Positions 25,088 to 33,199 of a stretch of DNA of 64,000 bases are shown in pieces (the stretch's first letter is position 1; every line of letters starts with the position of its first letter). The notes beneath the pieces were generated by a model, which saw only the letters and a list, made by a program, of their open reading frames with translations, made no database searches and was not told the DNA's origin. The stretch lies in NCBI RefSeq assembly GCF_001905005.1, contig NZ_LWKZ01000024.1, positions 649,287 to 713,286 of the forward strand. Direction: 5' to 3'. The DNA is from Streptomyces sp. CB02923 (GTDB lineage Bacteria; Actinomycetota; Actinomycetes; Streptomycetales; Streptomycetaceae). The translations under genes and the position numbers were made by a program.

Positions 25088-25213
25088 GGCGTTTCTGATG
25101 GATCTCCGTGGAGGACGGAGCGGCGTTCGGTGCGTGCGCGTGGCGGCCCCCTGCGCGAAGAGCTTGGGGGAGTGTCGGGCGTCGCGATGCCGCGGAGATC
25201 CGTCACAAGCGCC
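25088..25213. mobile_element. 126-bp MITE-like element with 24-bp terminal inverted repeats
   Basis: The left end (25088-25111) starts GGCGTTTCTGATGGATCTCC. The right end (25190-25213), read on the minus strand, starts GGCGCTTGTGACGGATCTCC. The two 24-mers match at 20 positions. The 78 bp between them have no coding capacity. No target-site duplication is obvious. It is either a miniature inverted-repeat element or the collapsed shell of an IS5-type insertion sequence; a fragment of such a transposase lies 50 bp away. Confidence 0.6.
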
Positions 25214-25262
25214 GTGACTCTCGCTGTGCTGCCGGGCCGGAGGCGCTGAGCATTTTCCCACC

Positions 25263-25508
25263 TCAGGTTGGGGCGTGACGAAGGTCGGGGATGGTCTTCA
25301 CGGTGGCTGTGACCCGGTTGGTGCTACAGCGGAGTTTCCGCGGGAGGCGCCAGCCCTTCAGGGCGGCCATTTGCTCGTCGAGGCAGCGGATCCTGGCGTG
25401 GGTGCTGTTGTGCCGGCGTTGCCGCAGGTTGAGGCGCAGGCCGCGGAAGGGCAGCCGGATGATGCCGTCGGCGCCTTGATACGCCTTGTCCGCCCAGGAC
25501 TTCACCTC
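25263..25508 (-). pseudogene. IS5-type transposase, C-terminal fragment
   Basis: The minus strand encodes SWADKAYQGADGIIRLPFRG, then HARIRCLDEQMAALKGWRLPRKLRC, the C-terminal end of IS5-group DDE transposases with the last catalytic glutamate region. Sequence upstream in the same frame (25509-25679) does not look like transposase. Together with the internal piece at 10562-10700, it shows that IS5-type elements once lay beside both IS1380 copies. Confidence 0.7.
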
Positions 25509-25709
25509 CGCGTCGCGGGGCGTAGCCACCGGCAGCACCCTTGTCGTGGCGAGCGCCGGGAACGGTGGGTGGGGCGACAGCAGCCGGTCTGCCGCATCGG
25601 CGATGGCCTGCCACGCCGAGCCGGGCTCGTCGGACATGGCGGCGCCGGCCCGGCTGGGAGCTGCCGCGGAGCTGCGCACCGACCGGTGAGCGGTCGGTGC
25701 GGACCCGGT

Positions 25710-26852
25710 CTACCGGTTCGCGGCTTCGCGAGAGGCGGTCCGGTTCGTGCGACCGACCGCGCGGCCCACCGCGTTGCGCACCGCGAGGCCCGGCCGGGTG
25801 CGGGGCACCATCAGCCTGGAGAGCGGACCGACGCGTCGCTGCCGCGGGCCTACCTCGCGGCGGAGCCGCGACTCGTAGGCGGCGAAGGCGCGGGCGTGGT
25901 CACCGGGATGGGCGGCGAGCTCTTCTGCGAGGGCGTACGCGCCCGCCATCGCCATGCTGGACCCGTCACCCAGCAGGGCTGTCGCCGCCGCCGCGTCCCC
26001 GAGCAGTACGACCCGTCCGCGGGACCACGAGGGCACCCGGACGGTGGTCAGGGGGTCGAAGAACGGAGCCGGGTGGTCGAGGAACGCCGCCACGAGTTCC
26101 GGTGCCCGCCACCGCACGTCGGCGTAGGCGTCGGCCACGGTCTGCTTGTGCAGGGCGGTGTTCTTGCGGTCGTGGGGCGCCGGCTGTGCGGCCCGGAAGG
26201 TGAAGATCGCGAGCGGGGTGGTCCGCGAGGGGTGGAGGACCAGCATCCGGTTCGGCACGGTCAGCATCGTCATCTCGCTCGGGTCCTCGATGGCATCGGG
26301 TTCCAGCGGGACGGTCGCGCCGTACAGGCCCAGGTCGCTCGCGAACTGCCGCTCGGGTCCGAAGACCAGGCGCCGTACGGTGGAGTGCATCCCGTCGGCA
26401 CCGACGACCAAGTCGAAGCGCCGTGGCGCGGACCTCCGGAAGGTGACGTCCACCCCGCTTTCATCCTGGTCGAGAGCGGTGACCGTGTCGTCGAACAAGA
26501 ACTCGGCCTCTCTCCGCGCCGACCGGTGGAGCACCTCGGACAGGTCGGCTCGGGTCACCTCGACCGTCGGCGCCTTGTCCGAGGTGAGCGGGAGGTGCAG
26601 GATTCGCCTGCCGTCGGGGTCGAGCAGGGTCAGCGACCGATTGCGGGTGGCGAGCTCGCGGAGCTGCGGGAGGATGCCCATGCGCTCGGCGACCGGGATC
26701 GCGGGCCCCTTCACGACGATCGCGCTACCACCGGAGCGCAGTTGCCGGGCGTGCTCGACGACCGTCGGCCGGTATCCATTGCGGGAGAGCCAGTACGCGA
26801 GTGCGGGCCCTGCGATTCCGGCACCGACTATCAGCACCTCGGGCTTCTTCAT
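25710..26852 (-). CDS. FAD-dependent aromatic-type monooxygenase
   Basis: A protein of 380 residues of the PHBH/TetX-like class A flavoprotein family. Motifs in order: GAGIAG (10-15) with LSRNGYRPTVVEH for FAD-ADP binding, the DG motif VVGADGMHSTVRR near residue 150, and the GD motif VVLLGDAAAATALLGDGSSMAMAGAYALAEEL near 285. The start is immediately upstream of two palindromes shared with the divergent ArsR gene. The substrate is unknown; relatives hydroxylate antibiotics, phenols or polyketides. Divergent regulator plus monooxygenase is a common detoxification layout. Confidence 0.88.
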   Translation of the reverse strand: MKKPEVLIVGAGIAGPALAYWLSRNGYRPTVVEHARQLRSGGSAIVVKGPAIPVAERMGILPQLRELATRNRSLTLLDPDGRRILHLPLTSDKAPTVEVTRADLSEVLHRSARREAEFLFDDTVTALDQDESGVDVTFRRSAPRRFDLVVGADGMHSTVRRLVFGPERQFASDLGLYGATVPLEPDAIEDPSEMTMLTVPNRMLVLHPSRTTPLAIFTFRAAQPAPHDRKNTALHKQTVADAYADVRWRAPELVAAFLDHPAPFFDPLTTVRVPSWSRGRVVLLGDAAAATALLGDGSSMAMAGAYALAEELAAHPGDHARAFAAYESRLRREVGPRQRRVGPLSRLMVPRTRPGLAVRNAVGRAVGRTNRTASREAANR

Positions 26853-26946
26853 GACGATGACCTCTCGGAGTGTCGATGACCAGGTCCCCGGCGAGTGCCG
26901 GGCCGGGTCTGAGGGCGCGGCGGCACGGGACGGTGCAACCGGACCA

Positions 26947-26968
26947 AGGTACGAAGAATTTCGTACCT
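26947..26968. promoter_or_regulatory. Operator 1: 9-bp inverted repeat
   Basis: Perfect arms AGGTACGAA (26947-26955) and TTCGTACCT (26960-26968) around GAAT. It shares the core GGTACGA/TCGTACC with operator 2, 12 bp away. It lies 95 bp upstream of the monooxygenase start and is probably bound by the divergent ArsR-type regulator. Confidence 0.75.
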
Positions 26969-26980
26969 CAGGGAAGCATG

Positions 26981-27014
26981 CCCTTCAGGTACGATGCAAG
27001 TCGTACCTGAAGGG
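26981..27014. promoter_or_regulatory. Operator 2: perfect 14-bp inverted repeat over the ArsR ribosome site
   Basis: Arms CCCTTCAGGTACGA (26981-26994) and TCGTACCTGAAGGG (27001-27014) flank TGCAAG. The right arm merges with the AGGGGGTG ribosome site of the ArsR gene at 27023, so binding should block its own transcription. Sharing the same half-site with operator 1 indicates one regulator for both promoters. Confidence 0.78.
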
Positions 27015-27022
27015 GGTGCCGT

Positions 27023-27358
27023 GTGACCGGGAAGAACCTGGCCGGCCCGGAGACCGATGCGCTCGACCTGGGTGAGGTGTTTCGCGCCCTCGCCGATAAG
27101 CACCGCCGTTCGGTGATGACGGAGCTGGCCGCCGACCGCAGCGACAGCGAGCGGGGCTGCAACTCGTTCGATCTTCCGGTCTCGAAGCAGACCCAGACCC
27201 ACCACTTCCGGGTCCTGCGCGAGGCAGGTCTCATCGACGAGATCGACTACGGCAACCGCAAGGGCATCCGACTGCGACGCGCGGACATCGAGAAGAGATT
27301 CCCCGGGCTGCTCGCGCTCCTGGGAGCAGAGCCCCCGGCCGACACCGCTCCTCTCTGA
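27023..27358 (+). CDS. ArsR-type winged-helix transcriptional regulator
   Basis: A protein of 111 residues starting at GTG 27023 after AGGGGGTG. It is one winged helix: EVFRALADKHRRSVMTEL, the recognition region SKQTQTHHFRVLREAGLIDEIDYGNRKGIRLRRADIEKRFPGLL. It lacks the CxC metal site of classic ArsR repressors (one Cys only, in RGCNSFDL), so it probably senses an organic ligand or redox change. It is divergent from the FAD monooxygenase and flanked by two matching palindromes, which suggests control of both. Confidence 0.85.
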   Translation: MTGKNLAGPETDALDLGEVFRALADKHRRSVMTELAADRSDSERGCNSFDLPVSKQTQTHHFRVLREAGLIDEIDYGNRKGIRLRRADIEKRFPGLLALLGAEPPADTAPL

Positions 27359-27752
27359 GCACACCGGAGGGCAGTCCGAGTCGGCCCTGAGCCACGAGCT
27401 CGACCGAATCCAGCTCGCGCCGCTCGCAGGGAGCCGAGCACGACGCGGGCACGAATGGGACCGGTGTCGCTTCGGCCACCGTCCCGCGCTCGTGATCGGC
27501 GCCGAGCACTTCCGCCCTGCTCGACGACCTGACACGTACCGAGGCCCCGGGCGAGCTCGTCCCCTGCCCGCACAGCTTGTTGCTGTGGCTCACGAGGTGC
27601 TCGACGGCGCCGGCGGCCCGTTGTGGGACGGCTACCGGGCCACCGATCCACGCGATCCGTGAAGCGAAGAGCCAGGCGCCTGACATCGCCGGCGCACTGC
27701 AGCCTTCCGCGCACCTCGGCGGGGAGCCGCCGGGCGGGCGCGGCCTGACCGG
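27359..27752. other. 394-bp stretch without a supportable gene
   Basis: Between the ArsR gene and the 3' end of the LuxR-type gene. A minus-strand frame and a plus-strand frame are open but have no recognisable domain or ribosome site. A short plus-strand tail ending at 27662 (AHEVLDGAGGPLWDGYRATDP) could be the end of a lost gene, but I cannot name it. Confidence 0.4.
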
Positions 27753-28793
27753 TCAGGCCGCTCCTTCTTGTGGCAGGCCGTCGTCGCCTGCCGAATCGCC
27801 GAGCCAGCCCCTGCGGCTCAGTTCGAGAGCCGCCTGGAAGCGGGTCTGTACGCCCAGCCGGTCGAGCAGGGTGGAGATCAGTCGGCTGAGGGTCCGTGAG
27901 GAGACGCCCACCCGGCGCGCGATGGTCTCGTCCTTCATGCCTTCGGCGAGCATCCGGATCACCGCTTCCTCCACCGCGCTCAGCCGCTGGGACGAGGCGC
28001 CCTCCGCGGCGTGCGACCCGGCGGCGGAAGCGGCCATCCAGCAGTGGTCGTACGCGGCGCGCAGGGCGGGCACCAGCTCGGTGCCGTGCACGGCCCAGAA
28101 GCCCTGCGCGCTGTTCTCCGGGTCCACCGGGACGAGCGCGAGGTCCCAGTCGATGATCAGCATGCGCTGGGGCAGGTGGGAGGCGACACGTACCTGGGCA
28201 CCCGCGTGGGCCAGTTCCTGCACATGGCCCGACACCAGGCGGTCGCCCGCCTGCTGGTGCAGGAAGAGGGCGCGGACGGCGACACCCGAACTCAGCATGC
28301 CCAGGCACCGCAGGAGCATCTCGTCCATGGACGCGGCCGAGGGCGTGGGGCCTCCGTGCATCAGCCAGACCTCCTGCCGTGCGACGTCGGCCGCGCGGTC
28401 CAGGAAGGACTCCTCGTGCTCGGTGGTGGGAATCGCTTCGACGGCCAGCGTACGGGCCGGGGACGGCCGGACGCCCAGGTAGTCCCGCGCGACGGAGACC
28501 ATGGCCTCACGGGTGTGCGCCAGTTGCTCCTGGTGCCGGGCGAGCTGCTGTCCCTCCTGCGCGAACAACCGGCTCAGCGCGACCTCCGGCGCCACGACGG
28601 CGTACCCGCTGGGCTTGCGGGGAGCGGGGCGTAACAGCCCGACGCCCTCCAGACTGTCCGCGGCCTCCTCGATCTCCTCTTCCACGGCGCCCAGCAGGAC
28701 GGCGGCCTCACTCGTCGTCCAGCTTCCCTGCTGTAACGCGAGTTCGTAGAGCCGCTGCCGCAGCTCCTCGGGGGTCGGGTTTCCCCTCACCAT
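27753..28793 (-). CDS. LuxR-type helix-turn-helix transcriptional regulator
   Basis: A protein of 346 residues from ATG 28793; GTG 28790 and TTG 28811 are alternatives, because the GGAGCG site is close to all three. The C-terminal LuxR helix-turn-helix is clear (LSAVEEAVIRMLAEGMKDETIARRVGVSSRTLSRLISTLLDRLGVQTRFQAAL). The N-terminal ~60 residues look like a TrmB-like winged helix (YELALQQGSWTTSEAAVLLG). The middle segment resembles the ligand-binding part of large Streptomyces orphan LuxR regulators. It is divergent from a Gfo/Idh/MocA-type gene. Confidence 0.85.
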   Translation of the reverse strand: MVRGNPTPEELRQRLYELALQQGSWTTSEAAVLLGAVEEEIEEAADSLEGVGLLRPAPRKPSGYAVVAPEVALSRLFAQEGQQLARHQEQLAHTREAMVSVARDYLGVRPSPARTLAVEAIPTTEHEESFLDRAADVARQEVWLMHGGPTPSAASMDEMLLRCLGMLSSGVAVRALFLHQQAGDRLVSGHVQELAHAGAQVRVASHLPQRMLIIDWDLALVPVDPENSAQGFWAVHGTELVPALRAAYDHCWMAASAAGSHAAEGASSQRLSAVEEAVIRMLAEGMKDETIARRVGVSSRTLSRLISTLLDRLGVQTRFQAALELSRRGWLGDSAGDDGLPQEGAA

Positions 28794-29187
28794 CCTCGCT
28801 CCGTTCCACAATCACGGCCCACCCCGGACAGTGGGGGACGGACTCAGCAAGCGATCATGACCCGAATGGAACCTTTCATGGCACACACATTCAGACAAGG
28901 CAGGATCCAGACACGTTCATGTTGAATTGCAAACAACAATGCGTAATACGCTATTTCGCTTCTATGAATTGCCGTTGGCAACTGTTAACCTGCCCAGCCG
29001 CTCCGGGTGAGACGCACGGTATATCTGGCGGCCTGGCGCCATGGCTGATCCCCGTAGGCGAAAGCCCTGCTCGCCTCCCCCGGCAGCCAGAACAATGCGG
29101 GGATCCATCGCCGCTCACGGCGACACGGGCGGGCTCGACCCTGCCGTGGCGCCGCACCAGGAAGTCAACTACGGAAGGGCTGTACCT
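28794..29187. other. 394-bp divergent regulatory region with an A/T-rich core
   Basis: The stretch 28895-29000 is far richer in A/T than its surroundings. It holds an 11-bp palindrome (GCGTAATACGC, 28941-28951) between two direct copies of TGAATTGC (28923-28930 and 28965-28972). It most likely contains the promoters of the divergent LuxR-type and Gfo/Idh/MocA-type genes. No coding region is supported. Confidence 0.5.
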
Positions 29188-30198
29188 GTGAACCGAGTCG
29201 GTGTTGCACTGGTCGGCCCCGGAGGCTTGAACCAGCGGCACGTCGAAGCCCTCGCACACGTGGACGCCGCGGAGCTCCGCGGCACCCTGCAGCAGAACCC
29301 CGGGGTCGGACACTCCGGCCCCACCGCCGAGTACCTCTCCTGGGAACAGCTGCTCAGCGACACCACCGTGCAGCTGGTGTCCTTCTCCGCCCCGGGAAGC
29401 ACCCAGCGGCGCCTTGCCCGGCAGGCCCTCGAAGCCGGCAAGGCGGTGCTGCTGGAGGGCATAGCGACCCACTCGACCGCCGAGCTGGACCAGCTCGTGG
29501 CCCTGTCCGAACGGACCGGCCGCCCGGCCGGAGTCATGCTGCCCTACCGGTACGGCCTCCCGCCGGACGTGTGGCACGGGCGCTGGCGGAGCAGCGCCAC
29601 GGCCACGGTGGCGGTCTCGCGCTACCGGCCCCCCGCACCCCCCGGGCACTGCGCCCAGTGCGGTACGGCCGAGGCCATGTCCAGGATCATCACGCGTCCG
29701 GGCACGCACTACCTCGACCTCGTCTGCCAGTTGCTCGGCCCGCTGGCCGACGTCCACGTCGAGGGCCTGCAGGAACCCGCGGGGAGCACCGGGGGCCGGG
29801 TGGCCGGAGTGGTGCGCTTCGCCGCCGGCGGCGTACTGAGCTTCTCCCTCACCTGCGAGTCCCCCACCCGTATCGAGCGGGTCGCCGTCCTCGACGTGGA
29901 CCAGAGCCTGATCATCGAGGACGGCCGCCTCGTCACCGACGGGGCCGACGGGCCCGTGGACCGCCCGGCCCTGCACCTCCCGGAACTGCGTACCGAGGTG
30001 TACCGCGACATGACCGAGGCCGTCCGCACCGGCCGGCCGCCGCGCAGATGCCGGCTCTCCCGCACCCGGGCGGTGACCACGATCCTGGAATCGATGCGCC
30101 GCCAGTTCGACTCCACGGCAGGCGGTTCAAGCCAAAGGGCAGGAGGGATCTCGCCAGAAGAGGAGCACAGTCAGTACGTCGACCGGCGACCGATGTGA
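29188..30198 (+). CDS. Gfo/Idh/MocA-family oxidoreductase, atypical active site
   Basis: A protein of 336 residues from GTG 29188 with GGAAGGG 8 bp upstream; a longer in-frame reading has no ribosome site. The nucleotide fold is VALVGPGGLNQRHVEAL and the second domain has the expected THYLDLVCQLLGP helix. The catalytic EKP motif of the family is replaced: the equivalent segment reads VLLEGIATHS, so the usual lysine is missing. A Cys pair (HCAQC, near residue 155) is also unusual. It may bind but not oxidise sugars, or act as a regulator-like partner of the divergent LuxR protein. Confidence 0.72.
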   Translation: MNRVGVALVGPGGLNQRHVEALAHVDAAELRGTLQQNPGVGHSGPTAEYLSWEQLLSDTTVQLVSFSAPGSTQRRLARQALEAGKAVLLEGIATHSTAELDQLVALSERTGRPAGVMLPYRYGLPPDVWHGRWRSSATATVAVSRYRPPAPPGHCAQCGTAEAMSRIITRPGTHYLDLVCQLLGPLADVHVEGLQEPAGSTGGRVAGVVRFAAGGVLSFSLTCESPTRIERVAVLDVDQSLIIEDGRLVTDGADGPVDRPALHLPELRTEVYRDMTEAVRTGRPPRRCRLSRTRAVTTILESMRRQFDSTAGGSSQRAGGISPEEEHSQYVDRRPM

Positions 30199-30269
30199 TC
30201 ACTTGTCCGCTATTCGGCCACCTTTGACGACGAGCGTTCCGGGTGGATGCCGGACCGACTCAGGCAGGT

Positions 30270-30731
30270 TCAGAGGCGGTCGTAGATGGCCGACAGTTGC
30301 CGCAGCACCTCCGCAGCCGAGTCGAGGGCGGCCACGTCGTAGTCGGCGAGGGCGGTGTCCAGAGCGCGCTGCAGAATCGCCTGCCGCTCGTCGTGGCGAT
30401 CCCGGCCGCTGGCGGTGAGGGCGACCGCGACGGCCTTGCGGCCCGGAGTCTGTTCGCGGGTGACGTATCCGGCGGCCACGAGGCCGTTGACCAGTTGGGT
30501 GGCGCCGGGGGGCGTGGTCTCCGTCGCGGCGGCCAGTTCGCGGATGGAGAGAGGGCCGTTCCGGGCGAGCGCCCGCAGGGCGCGCGCGTGGGTGAGGGAG
30601 AGCGCGCCGGGCGTGCGGGTGGCGCGCCCCCGCAGCCGCGCGTCGGCCGCGCTGAGACTGTAGGCGGCCCGGGACAGCTCGTCCAGGGCGTGCTCACGCC
30701 CGGAGTCGGGCTGCGGGTGACGAGGGGGCAT
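30270..30731 (-). CDS. MarR-family transcriptional regulator
   Basis: A protein of 153 residues. The winged helix is LTHARALRALARNGPLSIRELAAATETTPPGATQLVNGLVAAGYVTREQTPGRKAVAVALT, flanked by dimerisation helices. Its ATG (29-31 of 30729-30731) overlaps the start region of the divergent MFS gene, so the two promoters must overlap or lie within each other. Probable repressor of that exporter. Confidence 0.88.
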   Translation of the reverse strand: MPPRHPQPDSGREHALDELSRAAYSLSAADARLRGRATRTPGALSLTHARALRALARNGPLSIRELAAATETTPPGATQLVNGLVAAGYVTREQTPGRKAVAVALTASGRDRHDERQAILQRALDTALADYDVAALDSAAEVLRQLSAIYDRL

Positions 30732-30796
30732 GGGGTGTCTCTCTCGGGGCCGCCACGATCGCCGCGCTGGCCTTCGCCGGCGTATGCGTCGCCATC

Positions 30797-32110
30797 ATGC
30801 AGTCGCTCCTGCTGCCGATCGTGGCGCAGCTCCCGCAGCTGCTCGGCACCTCGGCCCGCAACGCGACCTGGGTCACCACGGCCACCCTCCTCGCGGCAGC
30901 CGTGTCGACTCCGATCACCGGCCGCCTGGGAGACCTGTACGGCAAGCGTCGCTTGATGATGACCTGCCTGGTGCTGATGACCGCCGGTTCCGTGCTGGCG
31001 GCGGTCACGTCCAGCCTGGTGCCGATGGTTGTCGCCCGCGCGCTGCAGGGCATGGCCATCGGCGCTGTTCCGCTGGGCATCGGCATCATGCGGGACACGC
31101 TGCCCGTACACCGCCTGCCGTCCGCGACGGGCATGATGAGTTCCTCGGTCGGCGTCGGCGGCGCTCTCTGCCTGCCGGGAGCCGCCTTCCTCGCCCAACA
31201 CGCCGACTGGCACGCCCTGTTCATGGCCACCGCCCTCCTCGGCGCCCTCTCCGCCCTCCTGGTCATGGCGGTGGTGCCGCGCACCCCCGCCGACACCGAC
31301 GGCCGTTTCGACGTCCCCGGTGCGCTCGCCCTGTCCATGGCCCTGGTGTGCCTGCTCCTGGCCGTCGTCAACGGCAGTGCCTGGGGCTGGACCGGCGCCG
31401 CGACGCTCGGCCTGCTGCTGGGCGCGGGCATCCTGCTGGCCGGGTTCGTCGCCCTGGAACTGCACCGCGCGGACCCCCTCGTCGACCTGCGCGCCTGTGT
31501 GCGCCGGCCGGTGATGCTGGCCAACATCGCCGCGGTCGGCGTCGGCGTGGCCTACTACGCGCTGTCCCTGGCGCTGCCGCAGCTCATGCAGCTGCCCACC
31601 GGCACCGGATACGGCCTCGGCGCGTCCCTCGTCCTCGCGGGACTGGTCATGGCGCCGCTCGGCCTGGCCATGATGGCCGTCTCGCCGCTCGCGGCACGCC
31701 TCACGGCCCGCCGTGGGCCGCGCGCCACCCTGCTGGGCGGCCTGGCCCTGACAGGCCTGGGCTGCGTGGCGGGCACCGTACTGCTCGGCCACCTCTGGCA
31801 GATCATGATCATGGTTACGGTGGTGGGTGCCGGGATCGGCATGGCCTACTCCGCGATGCCCGGCATGATCATGAACGCCGTGGACGCCGCGGAGACCGGG
31901 GCCGCCAACGGGCTCAACACGATGCTGCGCTTCGTGGGCACCAGCCTCTCCAGCGCGGTGGTGGGCACCGTCCTCGCGCAGCTGACCCGGACACACGACG
32001 GCATACCCGTGCCCACCCTCCCCGGCTTCCGGAGCGCCCTGCTGATCGGGGCGGCCGCCATCGCGCTGGTGCTGGCCGCCGCGCCCTTCCTCGCGGCCAG
32101 GAAGCGGTAG
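30797..32110 (+). CDS. MFS transporter, 5' end apparently frameshifted
   Basis: A protein of 437 residues from ATG 30797, with DHA2-like motifs (GRLGDLYGKRRLMM and a long series of membrane segments). This start cuts the first helix in half. In the same frame the helix continues upstream to about 30737 (SLGAATIAALAFAGVCVAIMQ), but no ATG, GTG or TTG is in frame there. ATG 30730, which overlaps the MarR start codon, would fit if one base between 30733 and 30740 were extra. Either a frameshift mutation or a sequencing error truncates the gene, or a non-standard start is used. The pairing with a MarR gene suggests an efflux pump. Confidence 0.8.
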   Translation: MQSLLLPIVAQLPQLLGTSARNATWVTTATLLAAAVSTPITGRLGDLYGKRRLMMTCLVLMTAGSVLAAVTSSLVPMVVARALQGMAIGAVPLGIGIMRDTLPVHRLPSATGMMSSSVGVGGALCLPGAAFLAQHADWHALFMATALLGALSALLVMAVVPRTPADTDGRFDVPGALALSMALVCLLLAVVNGSAWGWTGAATLGLLLGAGILLAGFVALELHRADPLVDLRACVRRPVMLANIAAVGVGVAYYALSLALPQLMQLPTGTGYGLGASLVLAGLVMAPLGLAMMAVSPLAARLTARRGPRATLLGGLALTGLGCVAGTVLLGHLWQIMIMVTVVGAGIGMAYSAMPGMIMNAVDAAETGAANGLNTMLRFVGTSLSSAVVGTVLAQLTRTHDGIPVPTLPGFRSALLIGAAAIALVLAAAPFLAARKR

Positions 32111-32196
32111 TCGGGGCCGCGGAGGAAGGACGGCGTAGCCGGGAGGCGGGAGCCGGGAGGCGGGCAGGGGCCGTCCTGGGCCCGGGTCACTCGGGC

Positions 32197-32927
32197 TCAG
32201 GACGGTTGCGGTGCGACAGCCGCGTACAGCTTGAGGTTCTGGAACTCGGTGATGGCCGACGGGCCGCACAGCAGACCGTATCCGCTCTGCTTCACGCCGC
32301 CCTGCTCGAAGTGCACGGACATCGCGCCCCAGCAGTTGACCCGGATCCCGCCGAAACGCAGGTCGCGTCCGACCCGGCGGGCCCGGAAGTCGTCGCGGGT
32401 GAACACCGAAGCGGCGAGGCCGAACTCCGTGGCGTTCGCCCGCCGGACCGCGTCGGCCTCGTCCTCGAAGACCTCGAAGGTCTGGACCGGGCCGAACACC
32501 TCCTGCTGCACCAGGGGGACGTCGAGCCGCTCCACCTCAAGCAGCGCGGGGCGGTAGAACGCGCCGCCGGACAGCTCGGGGTCGGTCACGGGGCCGCCCC
32601 TGACGATGACCTCGGCGTAGGACGACGCGGCCTCCTCGACCATGCGGTCGCCCCTGACGACGCCCGCCTTGTCGATCAGCGGCCCCAGCCGGCTGGAGGG
32701 ATCCTCCGCGGGTCCCACCTCGACCGCCTCCAGCCCGGCGGCCAGCCGGGTACGCAGCTCGTCGGCGATGCCGCGCTGAGCGAGCACACGCGAACCGGTG
32801 CAGCAGAACTGCCCGTTCATCAGGATGCAGCTCATCACCAGCTGGGGCACCACGACGTCCAGATCGGCGTCGTCGAAGACGATCAGCGGAGCCTTGCCGC
32901 CCAGTTCGAAGGCGGAGCATAGTGATC
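32197..32927 (-). pseudogene. Aldehyde dehydrogenase, C-terminal half only
   Basis: Recognisable from FELGGKAPLIVFDDADLD, the start of the catalytic domain, through NGQFCCTGSRV with the nucleophile Cys, QQEVFGPVQTFEVF and ending GGVKQSGYGLLCGPSAITEF. About 240 N-terminal residues, including the NAD+-binding domain, are missing. Upstream in the same frame (32928-33486) the sequence is unrelated. The break is sharp at about 32927, so this is a 5'-truncated gene left by a deletion or rearrangement. Confidence 0.85.
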
Positions 32928-33199
32928 GACGCGACCGGCCTGCTCCACCGCCACGATCCATATCGCGATGATCGCCCTGGTGGCGCGGTATACGTACCCG
33001 AGAGCCCCCTCCCGCATTACACCGCCTCACGAGTGAATCCCCGTCACGCACGGCCGGCTCGCAACACGGCATTTCGCGCCCGGAGTTTGATGGCGTGAAC
33101 TCTTCTTTTCCAAAGCTGACGGACTTCTCCATATTGGCCGCTCGTTGGCAGGATATCATCGCCATAAGTGCCCGCGATTTCTTTCTGAAGGTCAATGCC

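Noticed and set aside
25190..25508. Right MITE end as the terminus of the adjacent IS5-type remnant
   Set aside because: Its inverted repeat faces away from the transposase fragment, so it cannot be that element's end in the present arrangement.
27447..27662. Short plus-strand frame ending AHEVLDGAGGPLWDGYRATDP
   Set aside because: Has gene-like wording at its end but no start, ribosome site or family match; too weak to list as a gene remnant.
30260..32269. 669-codon minus-strand frame covering the MFS gene
   Set aside because: Antisense of an evident transporter gene; composition is Gln/Gly/Arg/His-rich without recognisable fold. The real minus-strand gene here is the short MarR.
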